64,000 nt of DNA from Musa acuminata AAA Group (GCF_036884655.1 NC_088356.1:10426001-10490000); one strand, 5' to 3'; counted from the stretch's first letter, positions 22,851 to 35,230 are shown. A program made the numbers and translations. The notes: generated by a model not told the origin, from the sequence alone.

Positions 22851-23555
22851 CTAGCTAAAGGAGTTCATCCCGATGGCCGACTCGGCGATGCGGTAGCTGG
22901 AGTCCCGGCCCTTGGCGTACAAGAGGTAGTAGAACACGGAGAGGATCGCGGTGAGGACGACGAAGGCCGCGCCGGCGGCGAACACGCCCTTCCGCAGCAC
23001 CTCGCACGACGGGTCGTTCATGAAGTAGAAGCCCCGGTACCGCGTGTGCCGCGCGTTCTGCACCGATCCCGCGAGCAGGCACGCCTCCGCCACCAGAAAC
23101 GCCAACCTTGATCGCAGATGGAGCCAGCAATTAGCGTTTACCGCGTCAGCATTACGATCGTGAGGAGTAGGGAACGTTGATTACCAGCAAGAGAGAAGGA
23201 GGAGGAAGACGCAAAAGCGGGATCCGCCACGGCGGAGCGAGGGGCCGCAGCAGTAGCACCTGGTGACGGCCGTGATGATGAGCTGGCTCAGCAGAAGGAG
23301 GAGAAGGGATCCGACGCCGAACCCCGTCGCGATGTCGGAGTCGTAGACGCAGTAGGTGTACTCCTTCTCGGAGTCCGGCACCACCTGGGCCTGCGGAAAG
23401 GTAATTGGGGGTTCAGAAGTTAGCATCGGGAGGCAGATTGGGATCGGATCGTCGGGATGTCCCACCGTGTTCCTGCGCTGCTCGGCGGCGATGGCGAGGG
23501 CGAAGGCGACAACGTCGAAGACGAGGACGAAAGCGATGACTACCTTGGAGTCCAT
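22851..23555 (-). CDS. DUF1218 four-helix membrane protein (three exons)
   Basis: Exons (minus) 23466-23555, 23185-23390 and 22851-23106 are joined by GT-AG introns of 75 and 78 bp and give 183 aa. The first intron is in frame and would be missed by a simple ORF reading. The second splits the Trp codon TG|G. Features: a signal-anchor helix (residues 5-24), the family motif EYTYCVYDSDIATGFGVG (about 40-58), a helix near 55-75 followed by Cys-rich CYCC, a third helix about 88-112 and a fourth about 145-168. DUF1218 (DEAL/MWL-type) proteins are endomembrane proteins; some Arabidopsis members affect lignin in cell walls or leaf symmetry. The particular role here is not known. Intact. Confidence 0.93.
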
Positions 23556-23957
23556 GGATGAGGAAGAGGAGGAGATCGATGGATCGGGGGAGGAGACGGT
23601 GCGAGGAACAGAGCGGCGAACGGAAAGGGAAGAGGGGCGACTTTTCGTGTAAGCAAACGCGTCGGGGTCCTTCGTGTAAAGACGGAGTATTTACGGCCAT
23701 GGAAACACTTAATTTATTCCAGAAAAATCAATAATAGTAAATAATAATAAAGAAGTCGGTTCTGTTATCGGAACGGATCCGGATCTTATACTCCGGCCCG
23801 TCTTCTCAACAAACAAATATCTGACCGCAGCGGTATCAGTATTTCCCCTATCACTGAAATAGGTTCGATCTCATTTCTAGACCATCGATAAGTTCACGGA
23901 AAGGTAATAATATAACCAATACTCCATTAAGAACATGGAATCAAGAAACAGGAGACC
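23556..23957. other. Region between the DUF1218 and UPF0426 genes
   Basis: Both neighbours are on the minus strand, so this holds the promoter and leader of the DUF1218 gene (nearer 23556) and the 3' UTR of the next gene. I see no separate gene. Confidence 0.5.
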
Positions 23958-24512
23958 TTATTCGATCTCGATCTGCCGAGGAGCATCATCCTCGGCTTCC
24001 ACCTCGGCCCCTTCCGCATCGATCTCACCGTCGGCGGCGATTCCGGAAGCTTCGACCGTCTTCGAGATCCAGTCCCTGAGCGGGTCCTCGTTCAGATCGA
24101 GCCTCAGAAAGCCAGCAAACACCCCGCCCATGAAGGCCACCGGTTCCTGGAAGATAAGGAGCAACCAAGGGGTCAATCTTGTCCTTGCACACCAACTCCC
24201 CCTTTCTTCTTCCCAACCAACGGCAAAGGGAATAAAATGTCGAATACCTTGAGGGCATCTTTGAGGATGGGATCCTCGAATGGGTTAAGGCAGGCTTGGA
24301 TTCGCTTGACAGCGACTGCAGACTTCCGCTTGCTCTTGTTGTTATCAGAAGAGGAAGAAGATGGGATGAGAGGGTTGGAAATGAACTTCTTCTCCCACTG
24401 CCAAGAGAGATTCCGAACTTCATATAGAAACACAAAGGGGAACAGATGAAATTTGAAGATTAAGCGCTCTCACCTTCACGGGAATCAAGGATGAGTTGAG
24501 GAGGAGAGCCAT
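23958..24512 (-). CDS. UPF0426-like small chloroplast protein (three exons)
   Basis: Exons (minus) 24474-24512, 24248-24397 and 23958-24146 have lengths 39, 150 and 189, all phase 0, with GT-AG introns. The product is 125 aa. The Ser- and Lys-rich first 45 residues look like a plastid transit peptide. The conserved core (about 51-100) has NPFEDPILKDALKEPVAFMG, then GGVFAGFLRLDLNEDPL and a WISKTVEASG-like stretch, which I recognise from the plant UPF0426 (At1g28150-like) family. The C-terminus is acidic. The molecular function of the family is unknown to me. All splice sites and the frame are intact. Confidence 0.88.
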
Positions 24513-26247
24513 CGCTTCCAGGCCACTTCGATGGATCTTACTGCTGCTGCTCTCTCCTCTTATCTATCGACCCAATTCAGGTGTGGCAGGAAGAGTTTTT
24601 TACCTGCCGTTTCCGGAACACACCAAAAAATCTCCCCCGTTGGGCTTTTATATTTATGAAAAAAAATATTGTGGTTTTTATTTTAGGACGATTTTTCTTT
24701 TTTAAAAAAATTACTTTTTCATTTATTTTTCTATGCTCCTATTTCTGTTGTTTTCATATTAGTATCTTTATGTTTTTTTTAATTCTATGAATATCATCTC
24801 TTCTCTCTCACTAATCTCACGAGCACACAAAGGTGAGCGTGATTTATGGGGAGTAGAGGGGTGGAGAAAATGGATGCAATAGGCATAATGGGTGGAAAGG
24901 ACATCAAATAGAGGCGATCTCACGTTGGGGGCAAGGGTGGAGGTGACAGGTGGAGAAGGGCATCGTATAAAAGCAACTAGGCCTCGCAACGTAAGCAGGG
25001 TTATAGGTGATATAGGTGATGAAATATTACAGACTTAATTGATTTTGTCTAAATTATATGGTACTCTTGTGTGTCAATCCACAAGAGTATTAGCCTCCTT
25101 AAAATCTCTTATGGTTTTTTAAGGATCGACAAAATAGAAGACAAGAAAGTGTTTAAATAGAATATCTCATAAGTAGTAATTTTAACAAATACTTAATAAG
25201 TAATATAAATTTTAAATATAGATTTTGTAAATTTTGAGTGATCACGTGACAGAGGGTCCAAGGTAATCTACCATGATCATATGTCCTCATAAGTATTCAC
25301 GGGTAGCTCCTATGTGTCATATTAGCTAACACTTCGTACCATTTTATAGAATTATAAAACTCTCAAAATAGCTACCTAGATAGTTTATTTCTGAACAATT
25401 TTATATCTATGCGATGATTGTAAATAATTTTTATTTATAAATTTGAAACGATCACAAAAGTTAACCAAAATAAGACTGCTAAATCTACTGCAAGTCTTCT
25501 ACTTACCATATAAAAGCATAATCATACAAACATACATAAGCATTATATCGAACGTCATGTTTATAATTTTATTCATGATGGAAAAGGAAAAGAGAAGAAA
25601 GGATATTTATGGAATTAAAAAATAAAAGCACTATTTGAGAAAAATTAAAAAATAGAAAATCTTGTAGAGAAAAAAAAAAGTAACCTTTTTCAAAGAAATC
25701 ACATATTATTTTATGTATTTATATAATTTATGTAAGGCATGTGAGGATGGGGGCAAATATCAACATGGCGATCTAGACGGTTCATTTTAGTCAATTGCCA
25801 TGAGCGATAGCGAGTGAATTTAGTACTTGAATCAAATATTCGATGATAAAATGCTTTTTATCTCTTTATAAAAATATTTTACTAATAAATAAGAGTAAAA
25901 TTAAGAACTAATGCTCTAATTAGAGAACCACCAAGCCGTAGATTCTAATTCTATATGATTTTGACGTCATCACGAGTGACGACGACACAGGAATGCCTAA
26001 AGTGAACCCAACAGTACATGCTTTGGGCGTGCGTATGTGCAAGTTATGCATGAACACATTGATCCATAAGTTATGAATGATATGACATTAATGTGGTGCT
26101 AACCGATGATCCGGTTGATTTGACACATAATTACATTAAAGCTTAAGAAATCACTATCGAGTTGCAATCACATGTTGGAGCACTCTTATTCTGATGCTTG
26201 GAGACATAATAATATAGCGCGGTTCGGAGAAGTGCAGGTCTCCTCTC
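24513..26247. other. Intergenic, no gene recognised
   Basis: It starts with the leader of the UPF0426 gene (to about 24600). Poly-T/A-rich DNA follows and then AT-rich sequence with no convincing frame on either strand. Confidence 0.5.
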
Positions 26248-27690
26248 CTACTTGGGAGTCAACACGTACATCTTGCAAGCGTGAGGGTCCACCACGGCGC
26301 CGCTCTCTCACGGAACTCGTAGTTTGATGCTGGGAAACAAATCGACGTGAGCGCTCGTCCATCGCGACGGAAGCACAAAGGAAGAACACTCACCGCCCAC
26401 AGATCACGAGCGTTGACCATAACGGATGGTTGCAGGCCGACGTCCGTCCATTTTGCGATGATGGACGCCGGCGAAGATCCTCTGTTCCACATCACCACCG
26501 CCCACCCTCCCACGTCTAAGTGGACTGCACCACACCTACGTAATTTATAATATCACTAAATAATCAGAATAAATAATAAGCATATATTATTTACCTCTCC
26601 GTCGCCTCCCCCCACCACCTTCTTCCCTTGAACTCCGAGCTTGTCTATTCGATATGGTTTCCACGAAGGTATTTAGGGCTCAGAAAGCAACCGGATATAT
26701 GTAAAGATTTGTCGGATGTTGACCTTGATTGACGGCGATGACCTCTGAGTTGCCAAGAATTTCTAGGCTCTCATTTCTCATCGACCGAACATCGCATCCG
26801 ATCAATAGAGGAGCCTGCAATGATCGAAAGAACAAGCTTCAGACTCCTTCCTCTGCTCTTCAAACTAGCAAAACAGAGGATTACGAGCTCCTTCGGCACC
26901 TTCATCAATGCCCATATGCTGAAATGGGTTCGGTATTCCTCTGTCGTCATCCCACCATTTCCAACTTCGAGCATGCCAGGATCTACACCACCAGCTCTAT
27001 CTCAATCTGCTAAGCATCCGCTATTGATGCATCGTGACTTACCATTCCATCCACCGAGTCCTGCATAGAAAGCCCACTTGTCGTTCTCATCGGCGATTGA
27101 TGTCATGCTGCTAAGACATGAAATTTTAGTTGCTGAATCACGCGAAAGAATCTGATTTCAAGGTGATCAACAGGGACCTGTTCCAATTGTCTTCGATGTC
27201 TCCGGTCGTCCTCCAACTGTTTCCTAGGCTGCTCGCCCAAGTTTCTGGGTTATCTTGACCCCTGTGATCCATGTGCTTTGTTCTCAGAGAAAGCCATGCC
27301 CAAGTCATCGCAGCAGCACTCCATGCAAACATAAAAACCCACCATTCACACAAAGAGAAGAAGATCTTCCTCCCGCACTTCTGAAGAGTGTCGCTCATCC
27401 TACTGTACCTGTGAGCGGTGCATCGAGCTATGAACAAGAACTTCTCATGGCGACGAATTAGACCATCACCTTTCTTGTGGACTACTACCGGGGCATACTT
27501 CAAGTAATCGACCTTCTAAAGAAACACAAGCTCAAAGTGCTTAAAGCATGGCAGAAAGAAAGCACAGATTAGTCTATATTTTTTATGGAAGGCCTTGAGG
27601 AGAATGAATCACACCCATGAGGCGAAGATCTTCGCGTCTTGTTCTTCAAATCCGAGCGATCCAAGCATCGTAATGCTGCATGTCCGTGAC
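26248..27690 (-). pseudogene. Alpha-galactosidase (GH27), 3' part of the gene, frameshifted
   Basis: Minus-strand exons can be placed at 27615-27690, about 27495-27515, 27343-27408, 27179-27261, 27043-27107, 26900-26982, 26724-26814, 26595-26644, 26394-26535 and 26248-26329. They encode, in order, [103 protein letters not shown] and CKMYVLTPK. These are signature segments of plant GH27 enzymes, which release terminal galactose. Damage: the expected YDNCNN piece after VDYLKY, which carries the nucleophile Asp region, is missing; exon 26394-26535 is 142 nt (one extra base near 26508); the last exon is two bases short near 26300. The N-terminal half of the gene is absent. A Copia at 27759 lies just upstream. 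Confidence 0.92.
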
Positions 27691-27758
27691 CTGGAATCCA
27701 TTACCGAAGGTGTCAACCAAGCTTTCCCCAAATCAAATGGTTAAGCCTTGGCATTATA
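27691..27758. other. Residual intron of the alpha-galactosidase pseudogene and TSD
   Basis: A short stretch between the acceptor site of the first surviving exon and the Copia LTR. Its last five bases (27754-27758, TTATA) are repeated after the element at 32119-32123. Confidence 0.85.
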
Positions 27759-28358
27759 TGTTGGGTTCTTTTAAACATATCAAATATGGATCAAACAATT
27801 GTTTTATAGAATCAAAACCATCATCTAGATTCAAAAACATACTTTATAGATCCAAAATAATGGATTAAGAATATTTCCATAAAACTTATTTAATCCACTA
27901 TAATATGCATGAAATCCTACAACAATTGATAAACATATTAACACGGAAGCGTATCTGATAAATCCATTAGAATATTTTCTGAATAAATCAGTGATTTGGT
28001 CTTCCAATTGCAGAGTACCTTTTGAACTTTAGATTTCTCTTTGACGGGTGAAGAGAAACTTCATTTTTTGATACTGCAACCGGGGACCATAACCTTATTT
28101 ATAGTCATAACTGATGAATCTACAATTATGATTGTATTCATAATTGATGAATCTGCAATTATGCCTCAAGAGTTTCATATTCCTAACTTATCTCGTCATT
28201 AAGTTAGGAACATGGTGGTATCCACACAATTAATTTTCATAACAATTATGTCCCTTAGCCAAATAACTTTACTTTAATTGGATCACTTTAATTTTGGCTA
28301 ATCAAAATAATAGCTTAACACATTTAATTATACATGTGTGACCCTTAAAATTCCAACA
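27759..28358 (-). repeat. 3' LTR of the young Copia
   Basis: 600 bp, TGTTGGGTTC...ATTCCAACA, near-identical to 31519-32118. Confidence 0.95.
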
Positions 28359-29041
28359 ATCTCCCACTGAGTCAAATATGTATCCTTATAAATGTGCTAT
28401 ACTTTATGAGCTCAAAACTGTTGCCATTATTTAAACAGGACATACAAAACAATCTCGTCCATTGGCCATATTAATATAGGACCAAAGCGGTCTTCGCTAT
28501 ATCAATCATAGCTAAACCCATCAATGATCACTAATATTAACATAACCAAATGACATAGATCAATTATGAAATGTGTAGCATGAAAATTACATGAATGTGA
28601 TCTATACATGTCAATTTTCAACTGGTTCAACTTTATCTTTATGAGATCATTAATAACTTTAATAGCCATAATGTACAAAGTATAATAAACTGAAGCTTTA
28701 TTTCTGATCAGAAAATGTCTGTACAAATACAGAATCTGGCATAGAACATACAACAAACATATGACAGGCTCCCACTAAACTGAAGTTTCCTCAAATTCTG
28801 ATATACCCATATGAGCAGTATGCTCATGAAAAACCTTGAGTGGTACATCTTTTGTGAGAGGATATGTCAACATAAAGTTTGTTCCTAAGTGTTCTATAGA
28901 AATTTATTTACTTTGTACCTTTTCTTTCACAACTAGAAACTTGATGTCAATGTGCTTTGACTTAGTCGAGCTCCTATTGTTATTAGAGTATAAAACAGCT
29001 GATTTATTGTCACAGTATATCTTTAGTGGTCTTTCAATCCC

Positions 29042-29681
29042 TTATACTATTTGCAACTCTGTGACAAAATTTCTCAGCCAAATTCCATGATTGGATGCCT
29101 CAAAACATGCTACAAATTCCGCTGCCATAGTGGAAGAAGCAATAAGAGATTGCTTGGCACTACGCCAAGAAATCGCCCCACCAGCCAACATATAAATGTA
29201 GCCCGAAGTGGATTTCCTACTGTCTTGGCATCCAATAAAATCGGAGTCAGAATACCCAATGATCTCCAAATGGTATGATCTCCTATATGTGAGCATATGA
29301 TCTTTTATCCTCTTTAAATATCTCATGACTCTTTTAGCTGCCTTCCAATGATCCATTCTAGGATTGCTTAAGTATCTGCCTAACACTCCAACAATGTACG
29401 CTATATCCAGATGCGTACAAATCTGTGCATATATTAGACTTCCTACAGTTGATGCATAGGGAATCTTATGCATTTCTTAAGTTTCCAAATTTCTTTTAGG
29501 ACACTGATTGAGATTTTTCATGTATTAGATACATGTATCCATATCTAGAGTAATCGTCTATGAATGATATGAAATATTGTTGACCATTCCATGAAGGTGT
29601 AGGAAATGGTCCACAAATATCTATATGTATCAATTCTAAGACGTCTGTAGCTCTATATACACCTGATCTCCTAGGTTTAGT
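29042..29681 (-). pseudogene. Copia RT end/RNase H joined to an integrase stub
   Basis: On the minus strand, 29042-29473 encodes the end of RT and the RNase H (IPYASTVGSLIYAQ, YSDSDFIGCQDSRKSTSGY, SLIASSTMAAEFVA). Immediately before it, 29474-29681 encodes the start of the integrase core (DVLELIHIDICGPFPTP and YFISFIDDYSRYGYMYLI). The step from integrase start to RT end shows an internal deletion removing roughly the DDE second and third residues and most of RT. Stops separate the pieces. Confidence 0.85.
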
Positions 29682-30450
29682 TTATTTACCTTTAATGCAT
29701 TCAACACAAACATCTAGACCTAATAAGTCAATGGGATCAAGAATCACATCTGACACAAGTCTTTCAACTCTATTTCTAAAGATATGACCCAAACGTTTAT
29801 GCCATAATATACCAGAATTTTCAATTTTACATTTAGTACCTCGCAATTCCGCATTCAAGGTTTCATGATAGGATGCTATAGTATCAAGTAAATATAGATT
29901 GTCATAAGTCATAAGTGAACCAGTTCCAATCATATTTGAATTTAAAGACAAAGTAAACTGATTATTTCCAAATGAACAAGAATAACCAGATTTGTCCAAA
30001 TAAGAAACAGTAATTAAGTTCTGTCTAAATGATGGTACAATAAAAGTGTCTTTTAAATCCAAATAATATCCGGTACACAATAACAATCTAAATATTCCTA
30101 TAGCTTCTACATCTATCGATTTTCCGTCCCCCACATAAATGCTTCTCTCAGCATTATTAGGCCTTCAGTAGCTTAGGCAACCTTGCATTGATACACTGAT
30201 GTTAGTTGTTGCACCAGAGTCTAACCACCAAGTGTTTCTAGGTACTGAAGTTAAATTGATTTCTAAACAAACCAAAGTAAGGAATGTTCCCTGTTTAGCA
30301 TGCCAAGCATGATATTTAGCACAGTCCTTCTTTAAATGCCCAAATTTCTTGCAGAAGAAACAAGTATCATCCTTATTTGTTTCTTCTGTACTGGGTCTTT
30401 ATCAGCCTCATTCTTTCCATATTTGTATTTTCTTTTCTTGCCCTTAAAGT
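29682..30450 (-). pseudogene. Copia zinc knuckle, protease and GAG-pre-integrase
   Basis: Read on the minus strand: a zinc knuckle (CFFCKKFGHLKKDC, near 30330-30370), an aspartic protease active site WWLDSGATTNIS (near 30215), then the pre-integrase domain (29682-30134, with LIVSYLDKSGYSC-like and ILWHKRLGH motifs). A few frame changes interrupt it. It is the best-preserved part of the element. Confidence 0.85.
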
Positions 30451-30579
30451 TGGTTTCGTTTAAAACCAGTACTGAATTGAGGTTAGCAGATATTTTTATA
30501 AGAGAACCTAAATAAGAGAACAATAGATAACCAGAAATTATGCTCATATTTATTACCATAAACTTAAGTAAATTCAAAT

Positions 30580-31518
30580 AATGATTTAACCCATCTCAAG
30601 ATACCAAGTGCAACATTAATATCTTGTCTTTGGACTTCAATATTAATTGCTAGTGGTAGTCTTGTTGTAATGATCAAATACTGATAATAAGGCATGTCAA
30701 ATGAAAAACCCATCTTTGGATTGATTTATCATTTACATGTATAACTTTATAATTATCACGTATTTACCATTACAAGTATGTATAAAATCCTGCCAATCAT
30801 TAACCTTCCTTTGGGCCGGATAATTACCGCATGGATGTAAATATACACTACATTTAATATTTTCATGGGAAATGTTATATATGAGAGGTCACTTTGGCGA
30901 CTTCATATATTAAATTACTCAATCTAATATTAAACAATCACTAATTGAATTTAGACCATATTAGTCAAATTGGCTTGATCTTAATTTGTTGACTAAAATA
31001 TTTAAAGCATATAAATCATTCAATTTATGTCAACAAACAACTTTATAGAACCAATACTATGTTTAATCCAACATAATATTGCAACAATATTATTAAACCA
31101 ACATAATATTGCAACAATATCTAATTAATTAAATTCATATTAATTAGATAAAATCCAAAAACAATATTATTAAACCAGCATAATATTGCAACAATATCTA
31201 ATTAATTAAATTCATATTAATTAGATAAAATCCAAAATGAATTTAGAAAATTTATGCCTTGTAGTGCAAAAATGAATTTTGCATATTGATGAATAGGAAA
31301 AGACACTAAGTGGAAAAGATAATCCAAAATTAAACTGATATCACATCAGAAAAAGGCACTAAATTGAATTCACTTTAAAATAGCATGATTACATAAAACT
31401 ATCATCTTTCCTAACGATGATAGAACCAAATTACTTTATTGATGAAAACATCATTAAAATTCATGAGAAAACAAGCTTAAATGTTCATCAATCATTGTAG
31501 GATGGCTCTGATCCCACT
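30580..31518. other. AT-rich leader region of the young Copia, gag largely missing
   Basis: Between the primer site and the zinc knuckle I see no gag frame. The region contains the 77-bp tandem duplication at 31084-31235. Confidence 0.5.
31084..31235. repeat. Tandem duplication, 77-bp unit
   Basis: ACAATATTATTAAACCAACA begins at 31084 and again (one change) at 31161, each followed by the same TAATTAATTAAATTCATATT block. It lies inside the young Copia element. Confidence 0.85.
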
Positions 31519-32118
31519 TGTTGGGTTCTTTTAAACATATCAAATATGGATCAAACAATTGTTTTATAGAATCAAAACCATCATCTTGATTCAAAAACAT
31601 ACTTTATAGATCCAAAATAATGGATTAAGAATATTTCCATAAAACTTATTTAATCCACTATAATATGCATGAAATCCTACAACAATTGATAAACATATTA
31701 ACACGGAAGCGTACCTGATGAATCCATTAGAATATTTTCTGAATAAATCAGTGATTTGGTCTTCCAATTGCAGAGTACCTTTTGAACTTTAGATTTCTCC
31801 TTGACGGGTGAAGAGAAACTTCATTTTTTGATACTGCAACCAGGGACCATAACCTTATTTATAGTCATAACTGATGAATCTACAATTATGATTGTATTCA
31901 TAATTGATGAATCTGCAATTATGCCTCAAGAGTTTCATATTCCTAACTTATCTCGTCATTAAGTTAGGAACATGGTGGTATCCACACAATTAATTTTCAT
32001 AACAATTATGTCCCTTAGCCAAATAACTTTACTTTAATTGGATCACTTTAATTTTGGCTAATCAAAATAATGGCTTAACACATTTAATTATACATGTGTG
32101 ACCCTTAAAATTCCAACA
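31519..32118 (-). repeat. 5' LTR of the young Copia
   Basis: 600 bp; followed by TTATA (32119-32123), which duplicates 27754-27758. Confidence 0.95.
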
Positions 32119-32256
32119 TTATATTGCCAAATCTAGCAAAATCTAGACATAAATACATTCGTTTTCTTTCTTTTTTTCCTCGCAGTAATAGTCGGCATCA
32201 TAAAAGAACACAATAGTTCTGCAAGCATGGATGATTAAGTAATGGCATGACATAAA
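32119..32256. other. Short segment between the Copia and the gypsy remnant
   Basis: It begins with the TSD. It contains no alpha-galactosidase exon that I can recognise, so the N-terminal half of that gene is not here. Confidence 0.5.
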
Positions 32257-33035
32257 CTATAATGACTCATATGATCTCATCAGCTCACCACTATCTGTTT
32301 TTTGTAGCTTTGTCTTCGTGCTCTCCCCCACTTGACCCCGCATGGCATTCAACAAATGCATTGCTCCCATCCGGGGTCCTTGCGACTCCTCATCATTGCT
32401 ACTAGATTCATAACTACTCGAACTAAGAGTGACAGCTTTGCTCTTGTCCGATCGGAGAGGGGGGTGTGGATGGAAGTTGTTAAAGCATTGAGTGCCTATT
32501 TTTGTGGGCACTCCCTCACCATGTGTGGCCCTCCACACAAGAAGCATCCTCCAGGTTTCTGGGCCTTGCCTTTCGGGCTTTGCCCTTTGTGGTAACTCTT
32601 CTTCCTTTGTTCGCCCCCGAGCTCCTTCCCTCGAGAATATTTTGGCGGGCGATTGCCTAAAGATTGTTTCCTTTTTGTCGGGTCTTCAGAGGAAATGAAG
32701 TTGGTGAGCCTTTCTGCGGCAGCAATTGTCCCGATCAAATTAGTGACATTCCTTCGATGTAGTTCTTGTTGCGCCCATGGCTTCAGACCATCAAGGAAGC
32801 TGAACAACTTATCCTTCTCGGACATGTCTTGGATGTCTAGCTTTAGCGTAGAAAATTACTTCACGTAGTCTCAGATGAAAGTATTTTGGTGGAGTTGTCC
32901 CAGCTTCCTTCTTGCGACAAACTCGGTGTTCTCCGGTAGGAACTGAGTTCTCAACTCCCGCTTCAAGTCCTCCTATATGTCAACTCGACACCAACCTTAT
33001 TGGATCTCCTCCCAACGGGTTCTCCACCAAAGTTT
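32257..33035 (-). pseudogene. Gypsy gag, C-terminal part
   Basis: Minus strand, starting at WWRTRWEEIQ (33035), then the MSEKDKLFSFLDGLKPWAQ segment (32496-32825), a basic region and a zinc knuckle CFLCGGPHMVRECP. A frameshift leads into a Ser/Glu-rich tail (32257-32450). Stops near 32990 and 32870 and at the end of the knuckle make it non-functional. Confidence 0.88.
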
Positions 33036-34637
33036 TGCTAGTCATAGGTGCCCAACAAGCCAATCACGTGAGTGATGACACGTGTGACTTGATACATAAT
33101 CTTTTTGCTTATTATATTTTGGCATATATCACTTTATAACTATTGCATATATGCATATATATATATTGTGATGTCTTTGGATTTGTATAATGGGAATCGG
33201 ATCGTGATGAGATCACGATAATGAGATCGATTCACCTTTAACACAGATCCTAAATAATCCCGGTCATAGGTTACTCGAGAGGGACATCGTGATAATCGGA
33301 CATACTGGTGTGCTGTATACCCGTCCATATGATGGATGCAGCTGGTCTCATAGCTGCTCGTGTAGGGACACTAGGGATACAGTATAAGTGCTCATTGGAG
33401 AATGAGTTCACTGATTGATTCGCTTGCGGAATGCTGGATGGTTGATGATGCCTTATTGTCAGACAACGATTTCGTAGTCCTAATGGTGTATCTGGTCCTT
33501 AGACTTGAGACACCAAGGATGTCCTATATGAGTGCTCCACTCTTTGATACCTGACTTATATGTTTGGCTGTCCCATATCTAGTACAGCTGGTCAATGGGA
33601 GTGGTAGTCGACCTTACGAGGGCTATTGAGTGTCGATAGAGGATCATCCACTCTCGGCGTCATGAGAGGAATATCCCATGTGTTCATGCTCAAACAAATC
33701 CCAGGCCAGGGTCATTCGGGTTGAGAAAGAAAGAGTTCTCCGGGAGAATCCGATTAGTGCGAGACTCGAGTAGAAACCGTATGGGTCTGACAGCACCATG
33801 CTCGATATACGGTCTCTGAGATATTAGATGGATGAGGGACTATAGGTACACGGTAACTGAGGACAGACATGTCCAATGGATTGGATTCCCCTGTATCGTC
33901 TGGGGACTACGGCGTAGTGGCATAGTACGTCCGTAGTCGATGAGTCGAGTGAATTATTACAGAGATAATAATTCACTAAGTTTGAAGGAGTTCTGACATG
34001 TATGACTCACGACCAGCTCGATATTGGGCCTAGAGGGTCACACACATATGGTAGGCATTGCAATGAGTAGAGGTTTAGATATGAGATATCCAACGGAGCC
34101 CTTGTCTTATTGGATATCCAATAAGCCCCTGAATCATTAGATCCCATGGACGAGATCCAATAAGAGCCCATGAGAGATTATTGGATAGCGATCCACTAAT
34201 CTAAAAGGCTTAGGTTATTGGATGCAGATCCAATACCCACTAGGGGAGGATCCATTAGGATTTGACAGGGGACCTCTATAAATAGAAGGGATTCAGAGCC
34301 TCATAGGCTAGAGCCTTTGCTTGCCTCTCCTATTCTCCTCCCCCTCTCCACCTCAGAGCAGGCCTGGAGATTTGAGGAGCGTCGTTGCAGCCCTGCTGTG
34401 TGGATCACCGCTAGAGAGGAGGACGCTTGACCTCCTTCACCCTCTCCTAAGGATCTGCAAGGAAACAGGGATATATGATCTCCCTAAGTAACATAATATA
34501 CTCTATACGCAGTTTTAAGTTTTGCGGATTTTGCGCACCAATCTTCGCACGACGACGAACATCTATTTGGGAATCAGGGATTTTGTTTTCTTGTTCTTCC
34601 GCTGTGCATGTGATGTCGTCCCTGAGATTTCCCAACA
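33036..34637 (+). repeat. 5' LTR of the full-length Copia
   Basis: 1602 bp, TGCTAGTCAT...TTCCCAACA. A TATA-like CTATAAATAG lies near 34277 with a transcript leader downstream. Its partner is 40417-42015. Confidence 0.93.
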
Positions 34638-34638
34638 T

Positions 34639-34650
34639 TGGTATCAGAGC
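34639..34650 (+). promoter_or_regulatory. Primer binding site (initiator tRNA-Met)
   Basis: TGGTATCAGAGC, one base after the LTR end. Confidence 0.9.
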
Positions 34651-34729
34651 CAGGTTGTTCGTGCGATAGATTGGTTTTGAACTACGTGTGTTGTGTTTTG
34701 GATAAGCTTTTGACGTCAAAATCGTTAAC

Positions 34730-35230
34730 GCAAAAGCGAGAAAGGACAGCAAGTATTGCTGCCCTTGCTGCCGTCGTAGATGGCAACGCTGCCATCTGCG
34801 TGCAGGCAGCAGCGCAGCAGCAAGGCCGCCCTCGTGTAGGCAGCCCCCTACAGCGGCGCTTGTGGCCGTTGCTCCCGCTGGCAAAAACCCCCCGCAGGGG
34901 TGGCCGCCCGGTGAGGTAGCACCGCCTGCGGGCGATGCCTCGCGGGCAGAACCGCCCGCGGAAGGGGCGGCGCCCACAGGGATGTCCGCCCGAGGGGGGG
35001 GGGGGGGCAGCGCTACCCACGGGGGCGCCCACCTGTAGGGGCGACGCCACCAGCGGGCGAGTCGCCCGTAGGGGTGGCGGTGACAGTAGGGGCGCCCGCC
35101 TGTAGGTGCGCCCAACTGCAACGGCGGCGCCGCCCGCGGGCACGCTGCCTGTAGGCGAGGACAGCGCCCCGCCCTCCCCCGCACAGCCTGCCGGCGGCAG
35201 GGTGGCGGCGGCGGCAACAACAGCATGGGT
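34730..35230. other. GC-rich, CpG-rich leader block of the Copia element
   Basis: About 500 bp of GC-rich DNA built from GGGGCGCCCGCC/CCGCCCGCGG-like words, with a G run at 34987-35000, stand inside an otherwise AT-richer element. Long Pro/Arg/Ala-rich frames exist on both strands but look like composition artefacts. The words recall the GGTAGCACCGCC motifs of the LTR at 4071-5833. It may be a captured GC-rich segment or a repeat array. Confidence 0.6.

Larger units (their letters stand above)
27759..32118 (-). mobile_element. Young deletion-derivative Copia element with 5-bp TSD
   Basis: Two 600-bp LTRs (27759-28358, 31519-32118), both TG...CA, are flanked by the direct repeat TTATA. I count only about six differences between the LTRs (roughly 1%), so the insertion is recent. 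Orientation is minus: the purine tract (CTCAGTGGGAGAT on the minus strand) adjoins 28358 and the primer site (TGGGATCAGAGCC) adjoins 31519. The 3.2-kb interior keeps zinc knuckle, protease, pre-integrase, a stub of integrase and RNase H, but lacks most of gag, integrase and RT. It therefore moved using proteins of another element, or was deleted after insertion. Confidence 0.95.
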
